DNA of 33,017 bases, taken from assembly GCF_002242805.1 (NCBI RefSeq), contig NZ_MCGQ01000108.1:1-33017 (forward strand), in the 5' to 3' direction. Position numbers and translations under genes: made by a program. The notes beneath the pieces are model-generated. The model was given only the letters and a program-made list of their open reading frames with translations. It made no database searches and had not been told where the DNA came from. The DNA comes from Streptomyces diastatochromogenes. GTDB lineage: Bacteria; Actinomycetota; Actinomycetes; Streptomycetales; Streptomycetaceae. How positions within the stretch are numbered: position 1 is the stretch's first letter; each line of letters starts with the position of its first letter. Below are positions 27,053 to 33,017 of this stretch, in pieces.

Positions 27053-28105
27053 TCAGGACAGGCGGTTCGCCGCTGTCTGCGCCAGCGAGGTCAGCGCGAC
27101 GGCGGCGTGCGCCGGTACGTCCAGCTCGTGCAGAGCGAGCAGTGCCTCCTCGACCCGTGCACTGATCAGTTCCTCGATGCGGTCGGGTGCCTTCAGCCGG
27201 CGCATCACCTCGCGGACCGTGTCCAGAGCATCCGTTTCCTGGCCGCGTCGGCCCAGCAGGGTGCGCAGCCGTTGACGGTCGTTGCCGCCGGCGAGGCGCC
27301 AGGTCTCTGCCAGTAGGGCGGTGGGCCGGTGTCCGCGCACGTCGTCGGCGCTGGCCTTGCCGGTGCGTTCCGGGTCTCCGAACAGGCCGAGCAAGTCATC
27401 GCGAAGTTGGAATGCCTCGCCCAGCGGCAGCCCGTACGCGGAGTAGCCCTCGCGCAGCCGCTCACCAGCCCCCGCCAGGGCGCCACCGATGAGCAGGGGT
27501 TGCTCGACGGTGTACTTGGCGGTCTTGTACCGAATCACCTTCAGCGACGCCTCGGTGTCCGGACCGACTCCGGTGCGCAGGATTTCGAGGCACTCCCCCG
27601 CGATCAGTTCCCGGGCCATCACCGCCCACAACGGGCGGGCCCGGGCGAGGTAGGCGGCCGGCAGCCCGCTGGTGGCGAACAGCTGCCCGGCCAGCGCCAT
27701 CAGCAGGTCTCCCACCAGCATCGCCAGCGACCGCGCGGCGGCATCGGCGCGCGGACGGCGCCGTACGGCACCGCGCAGGGCGACGTGTGCGGTGGGGCGC
27801 CCGTGCCGCAGTGGGCTGTCGTCGATCAGGTCGTCGTGCACGACCGCTGCGGCATGCACCAGCTCCATGGACGCCGCCGCCCGCACCAGCGAGTCGCTGT
27901 CCGGCTGCCCCACCGCACGCCAGCCCCAGTAGCAGAACGCTGCCCGCAGCCGTTTGCCATCGGCGACCGCGGCCTCGAGCTGATCTGCCACCGGGCCCAG
28001 CAGTGGATCGATCGCGGCGAACTGGTCGGCCTCCTGGGCGACGAACCGATGCAAAACCTCGTCGATGCGGGTCTTGAACGCCGCCGGCTCCCACCGGTCA
28101 GACAT
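27053..28105 (-). CDS. Polyprenyl diphosphate synthase (trans-type)
   Basis: A 350-residue IspA/GGPPS-like enzyme. GKRLR (50-54), the first aspartate motif VHDDLIDDSPLRHGR (Asp91, Asp92, Asp95), KT of IRYKTAKYT (194-195) and the second motif FQLRDDLLGLFGD (Asp236, Asp237) are all present and intact. The residues four and five before the first DDxxD are alanine (86-87), not aromatic, which points to a product of C20 or longer rather than C15. ATG 28105 lies inside the last codons of the small upstream gene (8-nt overlap), so expression is coupled. The second motif is DDLLG rather than DDxxD, common in bacterial enzymes. Together with the downstream MpaB-family gene it suggests a dedicated isoprenoid pathway; no terpene cyclase or prenyltransferase gene is seen. 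Confidence 0.92.
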   Translation of the reverse strand: MSDRWEPAAFKTRIDEVLHRFVAQEADQFAAIDPLLGPVADQLEAAVADGKRLRAAFCYWGWRAVGQPDSDSLVRAAASMELVHAAAVVHDDLIDDSPLRHGRPTAHVALRGAVRRRPRADAAARSLAMLVGDLLMALAGQLFATSGLPAAYLARARPLWAVMARELIAGECLEILRTGVGPDTEASLKVIRYKTAKYTVEQPLLIGGALAGAGERLREGYSAYGLPLGEAFQLRDDLLGLFGDPERTGKASADDVRGHRPTALLAETWRLAGGNDRQRLRTLLGRRGQETDALDTVREVMRRLKAPDRIEELISARVEEALLALHELDVPAHAAVALTSLAQTAANRLS

Positions 28106-28376
28106 CGTCCGCCGCTCGTCGAGCCAGGGCGTGCCGGGCGAGGATCTCCAGGTGGGCCGGGGGTACAGCCGCGTACCGGTCCAGCGCCAGGCGCCCACGT
28201 GCCATGAGGTCCTGCTCCGCCTGCGCCGCCAGCTCCGCGGCGTCCGAGCGGCGCAGCAGGCCCCGCACCGTCCCCACGGCCGAATCCAGCGTGCTCACCG
28301 CCAGATCGGCCAGCCCAGCCACCAGCAGCACGGCCTGTTCGTCCAGGCCCCTGCGCCGTCCCGTTTCTCGCGTCAT
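28098..28376 (-). CDS. Small helical protein coupled to the polyprenyl synthase
   Basis: A 92-residue protein, Arg/Ala/Leu-rich and probably helical (LVAGLADLAVSTLDSAVGTV, then RRSDAAELAAQAEQDLMARG). ATG 28376 follows GGGGAAGAG at short distance. Its last codons overlap the synthase start by 8 nt (ATGTCTGA). I recall short proteins beside polyprenyl synthases in Streptomyces but cannot assign this one. The amphipathic helices and coupling suggest a subunit or activator of the synthase, as seen in heteromeric prenyl synthases with a small non-catalytic partner; that is inference only. Confidence 0.65.
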   Translation of the reverse strand: MTRETGRRRGLDEQAVLLVAGLADLAVSTLDSAVGTVRGLLRRSDAAELAAQAEQDLMARGRLALDRYAAVPPAHLEILARHALARRAADDV

Positions 28377-28468
28377 GCTCTTCCCCACCCACAGCGCATC
28401 CGGACGGCGCCGGTCACGCGCCGCCTCTCCGAGCATCGCGCCGGACCGGGTGCGGGAGCGGAAGAACT

Positions 28469-28499
28469 CACGATCGAGTGATCACCTCGCTCGATCGTG
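28469..28499. promoter_or_regulatory. Perfect 10-bp inverted repeat upstream of the prenyl-synthase operon
   Basis: CACGATCGAG (28469-28478) and CTCGATCGTG (28490-28499) are perfect complements around an 11-nt loop that itself contains GTGATCAC-type symmetry (28478-28485). It lies 93 nt before the small-protein start on the reverse strand and 100 nt after the Tap-like stop. It may be an operator for the prenyl operon or a terminator for the Tap-like gene; its symmetry of several nested GATC palindromes favours protein binding. Confidence 0.6.
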
Positions 28500-28598
28500 C
28501 GGATCACCGCTGGCGCGGGTCCCAGACCCGCTGTCTGCGGGGGCGGCCGCAGCGCTGGACCCTCCGCCGAGGGCGGCGGACAACGATGGTGCGGTGCC

Positions 28599-30116
28599 TC
28601 AGTCGGTCGTCCCGGTCCCGACGGTGTACACGTCCTTGACCTTCACCTCGGTGACGCCGCGTCCCTCGGGGAACACCGCACGCCAGTCACCGATCACGTG
28701 CAGTTCGTCGGTGCCCATCGCGCGGACGACCATCAGGCCCTCGTCGTACGCCCGGTGCGCCTTCCACCACAGGTTCACGAATGCCTGGGAGCGGATCAGG
28801 TGCATCCAGTCGGTGCGGTACAGCTCCCGGTTGTAGTTCGACTCCCCCATGGTTGAGACGAACTTCGAGTACATGGCCTTCACGTACTCCAGCGTGGTCT
28901 CGTCGTCCTCGGCGATCGCCCGCTCGCGGGCGTCCTTGAGCGCGACGCGGAACTTCTCCAGCAGGTTCTCCGTCGCCCCGGAGGTCCAGGACTCGTGGAT
29001 CTCCGGCGGGTCGCACAGCCCGTACTTCGGACCCGAGAGACGCAGCAGCAGCCGCAGGGTCGGCTCAGTCACCCACAACGGGCCCGGCTCGTCCCGGCTG
29101 CCGATCGGATGGGGCAGGTAGGCCTCGTGCTCCCAGACGGGCGCGGTGATCAGGTGGACGCCGGCGCGGCGGTGGTCGTGGTGGTTGCCGGTGGAGTGCT
29201 CCAGCTGGCCGAGCGGCAGGTGCGTCTTGAGGGCGGACAGGTAGGCGCCGTTGACGTCGAGCGCGGTCACCTCGTGCTCGCCGGGCGGTAGTTCGGCCCG
29301 TGACCACTTGGGGCGGGCCTCCCAGATCTGGTCGGCGCCCCGGGAGGTCTGCTTGCGCAGGATGTCGGGCAGCCACGGGTGGGCGACGATGTCGTACCTG
29401 CCGCCCTTGCGGGTCTCGTCCAGCAACGCCATCGCGTCCGGGATGGCCCGCTTCACCAGCGCCGCGGTTGCCGCTGCGACGTCGCCGGAATGCTGGGCGA
29501 AGGCGGCCGCGACGGCGGAGCCGATCAGATCCGGGGTGTCGGCGGTCTTCAGCCGACGGCCGACGGGCACGACCTTGACTCCCCGAGCCGCCGGGCCCGC
29601 GCTACCGGAGGACGCCGGCCGAGGGGGTTCGCTCCGCGGAGCGGGGTTCTCGGGCGGCGCGGGCTCGACCGTCTGCGCGTGCCCTGCCGTGCCGCAGTCG
29701 GCGAGGTCCAGGTGCTGCGGGAATCCCGCGACCTGGTGGGAGGCGGGCTGCCCGCACAGCACACAGGGCTCAGGCGCGGACAGGGCCTCGACGTCGTCGT
29801 GATCGGTCTCCTGCTCAGCTTCCGCCGGGGCGACGTCAGCCGGTTCCTCGGCGGGGACCTCCTCGGCCGCAGTGGCAGCCAGCTTGGTCCGCGCTCCCTC
29901 GAGGAAGTACGCGTACTTCTCCCGCACTTCACCGCTCGGGTCCCGCCCGGCCTCCCAGCCCCCGACCGTGGACGGGCTGACGTTCAAGGCCTGCGCGAGC
30001 TGGGCACGCGAAAGGTTCAGCCCTTCGCGTAGGGCACGCCGCTCCTCCGCGGGCGGCAGCGGGACCTCTTTCCTGGCCCCGGCGAGCAGGGCGTCGATCG
30101 CGTCGAAGTTCGTCAT
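28599..30116 (-). CDS. Tap-like protein: HTH, Zn-like region, polymerase-like core
   Basis: A 505-residue protein resembling the Streptomyces telomere-associated protein Tap, which is longer (about 740). An XRE-type helix-turn-helix (about 25-70; LSRAQLAQALNVSPSTVGGWEAGRDP) is followed by an acidic linker and a Cys/His cluster (Cys118, Cys121, His135, Cys141). Residues 280-495 contain VTALDVNGAYLSAL (Asp287), like family B polymerase motif A (DxxSLYP), KAMYSKFVSTMGES like motif B, and RAMGTDELHVIGDW like motif C (YxDTDS), with Asp470. Tap binds telomeric overhangs and recruits Tpg; a polymerase-related fold is inference here. ATG 30116 overlaps the XRE stop (ATGA), so they are coupled. The Tpg-like gene is not adjacent but 7 kb away. 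Confidence 0.82.
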   Translation of the reverse strand: MTNFDAIDALLAGARKEVPLPPAEERRALREGLNLSRAQLAQALNVSPSTVGGWEAGRDPSGEVREKYAYFLEGARTKLAATAAEEVPAEEPADVAPAEAEQETDHDDVEALSAPEPCVLCGQPASHQVAGFPQHLDLADCGTAGHAQTVEPAPPENPAPRSEPPRPASSGSAGPAARGVKVVPVGRRLKTADTPDLIGSAVAAAFAQHSGDVAAATAALVKRAIPDAMALLDETRKGGRYDIVAHPWLPDILRKQTSRGADQIWEARPKWSRAELPPGEHEVTALDVNGAYLSALKTHLPLGQLEHSTGNHHDHRRAGVHLITAPVWEHEAYLPHPIGSRDEPGPLWVTEPTLRLLLRLSGPKYGLCDPPEIHESWTSGATENLLEKFRVALKDARERAIAEDDETTLEYVKAMYSKFVSTMGESNYNRELYRTDWMHLIRSQAFVNLWWKAHRAYDEGLMVVRAMGTDELHVIGDWRAVFPEGRGVTEVKVKDVYTVGTGTTD

Positions 30117-30427
30117 CGGGCTTCTCCGTCCTGTACGGCCGCAGAGCGTGCGGTGTGGGCGTGGCGTCCGGGAACGCGACGGCGTTCCTCGGGCAGCCTC
30201 TCCGTCGCGCGGGTGGGTCCTGCGAGGAGTTCGAGGACGTCGATGCCATAGTGCGCGGCGACCGCGTCGCAGTCGGCCAGGCTCCAAACGGCGGTGCCGG
30301 ACTGACGACGGCTCACCTGGGCCTGGCTCACTCCCAATGCGGCAGCGAGATCGGTCTGTGACTCGCCTGTCGCGTGCAGGAGCGCGGCGACAGTGGAGCG
30401 TACCCGCTCATCGAGACTCATGCCCAT
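30113..30427 (-). CDS. XRE-family (Cro/C1-type) transcriptional regulator
   Basis: A 104-residue protein. Residues about 4-70 form a Cro/C1 helix-turn-helix: TGESQTDLAAALGVSQAQVSRRQSGTAVWSLADCDAVAAHYG. The C-terminal third is Arg-rich and of low complexity. The reading frame overlaps the Tap-like start by 4 nt (ATGA), so it is the first gene of a coupled pair and a likely autoregulator of it. The ATG at 30427 has no ribosome site; TAGAGT (complement of 30435-30440) lies 7 nt upstream and would make the transcript leaderless. An ATG at 30421 is an alternative start. Two palindromes just upstream are the natural operators. Confidence 0.85.
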   Translation of the reverse strand: MGMSLDERVRSTVAALLHATGESQTDLAAALGVSQAQVSRRQSGTAVWSLADCDAVAAHYGIDVLELLAGPTRATERLPEERRRVPGRHAHTARSAAVQDGEAR

Positions 30428-30960
30428 GACGGCGACTCTATCGCGTAGCACTCATGAGCCATGCGTATATCGCATTACGATCCATGGGGTGAGCGGGCTG
30501 GTCGGGTGAATCCGGTGCTCGCGCAGGATCTGGCCGCAGCCGACGAGGGGCGTGGAACAGATCCATGAAACGCATGTGACCGAGCCCGGCGTGCTCGTCA
30601 TCGATCGTCTCGGATGCGGCCGACGAGACTGTCTTCGCCGCCGACCAGCTCGCCCAGGGGGTACGCGCCGGCGGTCTGGCGCACGAACCGGGACACCGGC
30701 GCGGTGCTCTGGGAACGGTCCACGCCACACGCCAGGGCATGGCCGACAGTGCGGCATCCGTGGCCCACCATCCGGTAGCGCACCCTTCGCGCAGACCCAC
30801 ACCGGAGCTCTAACCCCGGAAGCTGTTGCATACACAGCAAAAACAGGGCTTCTCACCCGTATCATCGCCGCACCAAGGCGCGCTGCGGCCGGAACATCTC
30901 CCCTGACCCGCTGCAACCGCCCGCCAGAGCTTCAACCCGGTACCAACCGAGGAGAGACAG
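30428..30960. other. Intergenic region, mostly empty
   Basis: These 533 nt lie between the leftward XRE gene and the rightward coiled-coil gene. The left edge holds the operator/promoter elements. In 30540-30840 several overlapping frames on both strands are open, but none keeps third-position GC bias, a ribosome site and a recognisable family at once; a decayed gene cannot be excluded. TATCAT (30861-30866) may be a -10 element for the rightward gene. The leader (30860-30960) ends in GAGGAG. Confidence 0.4.
30451..30475. promoter_or_regulatory. Palindromic operator candidates upstream of the XRE gene
   Basis: CTCATGAG (30451-30458) and ATGCGTATATCGCAT (30461-30475; arms ATGCG/CGCAT around TATAT) are perfect or arm-perfect inverted repeats, separated by two bases. 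They lie 24-48 nt before the XRE start, spanning the expected -35 region. Cro/C1-type repressors bind such short dyads, so autorepression is the simplest reading. Confidence 0.55.
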
Positions 30961-31599
30961 ATGTCCGAAGACACGGCTACCGCCACCGAGTTGACTTCGC
31001 AGTACATCAGCCAAGTGGCCAACGACCTGGAGGCCAACGTCAAGGAACAGGAACGCATCACGGCGGAACTCACCGCGCTCCAACAGCAGTTGGCCACGTT
31101 GCAGCGCGACCACACCGTGCTGGTGAGCATGCAGCAGGCACTCGGTGTCAAAGCCCCGACCTCTGAACCCGCCAAGGCCGACAGCACCACCGTGCCCTCC
31201 CCCAGGAAGAAGACCACGGCTGCGCCCAGCAAGCGACGACCGGCGAAGACGGCCACTGCACAACAGCCCGCCGCCAAGAAGCAGTCCGTCAAGAAGCCCG
31301 TCGCCAAGAAGGCGCCCACGAAGACGGGGACCACCCTGGTCGACCTCATCCACCGTCACCTCATCGAGCAGAGCGAACCCCGCTCCGCGGCGGAAATCGC
31401 CGAGGCACTCGGCCATGCGCACCCCGACCGCAACATCAAGGCCACTGTCGTGCGTACCACCCTCGAAAACCTTGTCGCCAAGAGCCTGGCCCAGCGGGCC
31501 AAGCAGGGCAGCTCCGTCTTCTACACCGCCGCCCATGCGCCGGAGCCGACTGCGGCACCCACGGACGAGGTCCAGCCCGCCCGGACGGAAGCTCCGTAG
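30961..31599 (+). CDS. Coiled-coil, basic-linker, winged-helix protein (putative DNA-binding)
   Basis: A 212-residue protein in three parts. Residues 10-62 form a coiled coil (TSQYISQVANDLEANVKEQE, TAELTALQQQLATLQRDH). Residues 70-122 are a Lys/Ala/Pro-rich disordered linker (KKTTAAPSKRRPAKTATAQQ, KKQSVKKPVAKKAPTK) like histone H1 or actinobacterial HupS/Lsr2-type tails. Residues 124-192 look like a winged helix (TTLVDLIHRHLIEQSEPRSA, RNIKATVVRTTLENLVAKSL, GSSVFYTAAH). The ATG at 30961 follows GAGGAG with good spacing. It is monocistronic. I recall Streptomyces proteins of this layout as regulatory or nucleoid-associated; a dimeric DNA-bridging or gene-silencing role is inferred. Confidence 0.8.
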   Translation: MSEDTATATELTSQYISQVANDLEANVKEQERITAELTALQQQLATLQRDHTVLVSMQQALGVKAPTSEPAKADSTTVPSPRKKTTAAPSKRRPAKTATAQQPAAKKQSVKKPVAKKAPTKTGTTLVDLIHRHLIEQSEPRSAAEIAEALGHAHPDRNIKATVVRTTLENLVAKSLAQRAKQGSSVFYTAAHAPEPTAAPTDEVQPARTEAP

Positions 31600-31896
31600 C
31601 GGTCGGTCTGGCGGAGCACCACCACGTCCTGTGCCGGTGCGGGCCAGTGCGTTGGTGTGAAAGGTGACGTCGACGTCGGGTGGCAGTTCACGGGCACGAG
31701 CCCACGCCCTTGCTCGGCTTGCTCTCTCATGGCGTGTCCTGGAGGGTCTGGTTGGTTTGGCTCACTCATGGGCATCGACAGTGCCACCGGCCGGCAGGCC
31801 CTGCACGTTCCACCCGCACACCGACCCTTGCCGAGGAGGCAACGATGACGGACAGCGCCGGCCCCGCAGGGCCGCGTGAGTGGAGGTGACAGTGCC
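31600..31896. other. Intergenic region, nothing recognised
   Basis: No hairpin, promoter or gene was supported here. A reverse frame (31521-31898) overlaps the previous gene and lacks codon bias. Confidence 0.4.
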
Positions 31897-32817
31897 ATGA
31901 GGAAGTTGTTCGGTCGTCCGAGTCTGCGCCCGTATCACAGGTACATGCAGCGTTCGGTGCTCACTCCTGAAGGTCTGACCGCGCGCTTCCTGGGAACCAG
32001 TTCGCTGCTGCTCTCCGATGGAGACACCACACTGCTCTGCGACGGATTCGTCACCAGGCCCGGGCTGTTGCGCGTCTTGCTGGGCCGGATCGGACCCGAT
32101 CGGGCGCTTGTCAGGGATGCGATCGAGCGGTCGGACGTCCGCTCACTCGCGGCGGTGTTCTGCGCGCACACTCACTACGACCACGCTCTGGACGCTCCGG
32201 TGTGGTGTCTGGAGACGGGTGCTGATCTGGTCGGATCCGAGTCAACAGCCAACGTCGGGCGCGGTGTGGGCGTACCCGAGTCGTCGCTGAGGGTGGTCCG
32301 GGGCGGCGACGTGCTCACCTACGGCCAGTTCGAGTTGACCTTCCTGGACTCCGTGCACAGTCCCGGCGACCACTATCCGGGCACGGTCGACCAACCACTG
32401 GTCCCGCCCACTCGGGCGCGTGCCTGGAAGACCGGCACGGCTTTCTCCGTACACGTTTCCCACCCGCGGGGCAGTGTGCTGCTGCACGCCAGCGCGAATC
32501 ACCGGCCCGGAATGCTCGCCGACCGCCAGGCTGACGTGATCTACCTCGGCGTAGGGATGCTCGGCAAACAGTCACCCGAGTTCGTACGCACGTACTGGGA
32601 TGGAGTCGTGGGTGCGACCGGCGCACGCCGGGTCTTCCTCGTGCACTGGGACGATTTCTTCACCAGTCTCGACCGGCCGCTACGGCCGATGCGCTCCTTC
32701 GCCGACCGGTTCGACACGACTATGGATCAACTGCTGCCCTTGGCCAGCCGCGACGGTGTCGATGTAGTGCTTCCGATTGCGTGGAAGCCCACTGACCCGC
32801 TCGCTGGGCTTATGTGA
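31897..32817 (+). CDS. Metallo-beta-lactamase-fold hydrolase
   Basis: A 306-residue protein. The MBL core starts at TARFLGTSSLLLSDGDTTLLC. The signature HTHYDH at 91-96 gives His91, His93, Asp95 and His96 for the dinuclear metal site. A further His lies in the SVHVSHPRGSVLLHASANH stretch (about residues 182-200), and the last ligand His in VFLVHWDDFF (about 250). This layout resembles the small-molecule or lipid-type MBL hydrolases (NAPE-PLD/UlaG-like) rather than beta-lactamases. No signal peptide is seen, though residues 1-20 are basic. ATG 31897 follows GGAGG at 31882-31886 with a 10-nt spacing; the GTG at 31876 is an in-frame alternative. The substrate is unknown and no operon partners are seen. 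Confidence 0.88.
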   Translation: MRKLFGRPSLRPYHRYMQRSVLTPEGLTARFLGTSSLLLSDGDTTLLCDGFVTRPGLLRVLLGRIGPDRALVRDAIERSDVRSLAAVFCAHTHYDHALDAPVWCLETGADLVGSESTANVGRGVGVPESSLRVVRGGDVLTYGQFELTFLDSVHSPGDHYPGTVDQPLVPPTRARAWKTGTAFSVHVSHPRGSVLLHASANHRPGMLADRQADVIYLGVGMLGKQSPEFVRTYWDGVVGATGARRVFLVHWDDFFTSLDRPLRPMRSFADRFDTTMDQLLPLASRDGVDVVLPIAWKPTDPLAGLM

Positions 32818-32957
32818 ACGGTCCACCTCATCGTGTTGGCCGTTGTCACTGGCCCTTCCATGCAGCTGTCGGCGAGTGTGGAGGCGTCGACGTACCTCCA
32901 CGGCCGATCTCGCCTGGATGCCGAGCTGGTCGGCCACCGGGGTAGAGGGTTGCCGGT

Positions 32958-33017
32958 TCAGCCGAAGTGCCGGATGCGGGCGGCCGTTGCGGGCGCGTAG
33001 GGCAGCCAGTCGTGCAC
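32958..33017 (-). CDS. Possible C-terminal end of a reverse-strand gene entering the window
   Basis: The last 60 nt on the reverse strand read 19 codons, VHDWLPYAPATAARIRHFG, then TGA. All codons but one end in G or C, as in real genes here. The rest of the gene lies outside the window and no family can be assigned. An alternative longer reverse frame (through 32680) has poorer codon bias. The region 32818-32957 between it and the hydrolase shows no feature. Confidence 0.3.
   Translation of the reverse strand: MHDWLPYAPATAARIRHFG

Noticed and set aside
30452..30916. Reverse frames suggesting a decayed gene (MVGHGCRTVGHALACGVD, DDEHAGLGHMRFMDLFHAP)
   Set aside because: They lie in different frames, with no recognised family and no ribosome site; I could not establish a pseudogene.

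Overview
The window reads as Streptomyces (or a close high-GC actinomycete) chromosome. Almost every gene has G or C in the third codon position, GTG starts and GGAGG-type ribosome sites are common, and the gene families are typical of Streptomyces: SigB-type sigma factors with RsbW-like kinases, a multi-HAMP hybrid kinase, an NIS siderophore locus, an FG-GAP secreted protein, and Tap/Tpg-like proteins. No tRNA, rRNA, CRISPR array, integrase or intact insertion sequence was found.

1-11,700: signalling and stress control. After a partial low-affinity iron permease and two tandem paralogues of unknown function come a STAS anti-anti-sigma factor, two paralogous RsbW-like ATPases, two SigB-family sigma factors, a cytosolic HAMP-HAMP-HAMP-HAMP-GAF-kinase-receiver protein and an ANTAR-GAF-PAS-PAS-PP2C phosphatase. 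Together they form a nearly complete partner-switching network: the phosphatase would reset the STAS protein, the STAS protein would bind the kinases, and the kinases would release the sigma factors. A cation diffusion facilitator lies among them.

12,000-20,950: a DinB-like protein, a two-component system, and, divergent from it, a four-gene NIS siderophore operon (two IucA/IucC synthetases, a PLP fold-III decarboxylase resembling SbnH, and an MFS exporter). The layout recalls staphyloferrin loci, but the product cannot be named. The first synthetase gene carries a TTA (bldA-dependent) codon.

21,000-33,017: an accessory-looking region. It holds a protein resembling the Streptomyces telomere terminal protein Tpg, a secreted beta-rich protein, an alpha/beta hydrolase, a seven-repeat FG-GAP secreted protein, a coupled module of small protein, polyprenyl diphosphate synthase and MpaB-family oxygenase, a coupled XRE regulator/Tap-like pair with a palindromic control region, a coiled-coil winged-helix protein and an MBL-fold hydrolase.

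The most interesting candidates are the prenyl synthase/MpaB module, the Tap-like and Tpg-like genes lying 7 kb apart instead of adjacent, and the siderophore locus with a TTA codon and no visible iron box. All functional statements rest on reading motifs by eye; no database search was run.
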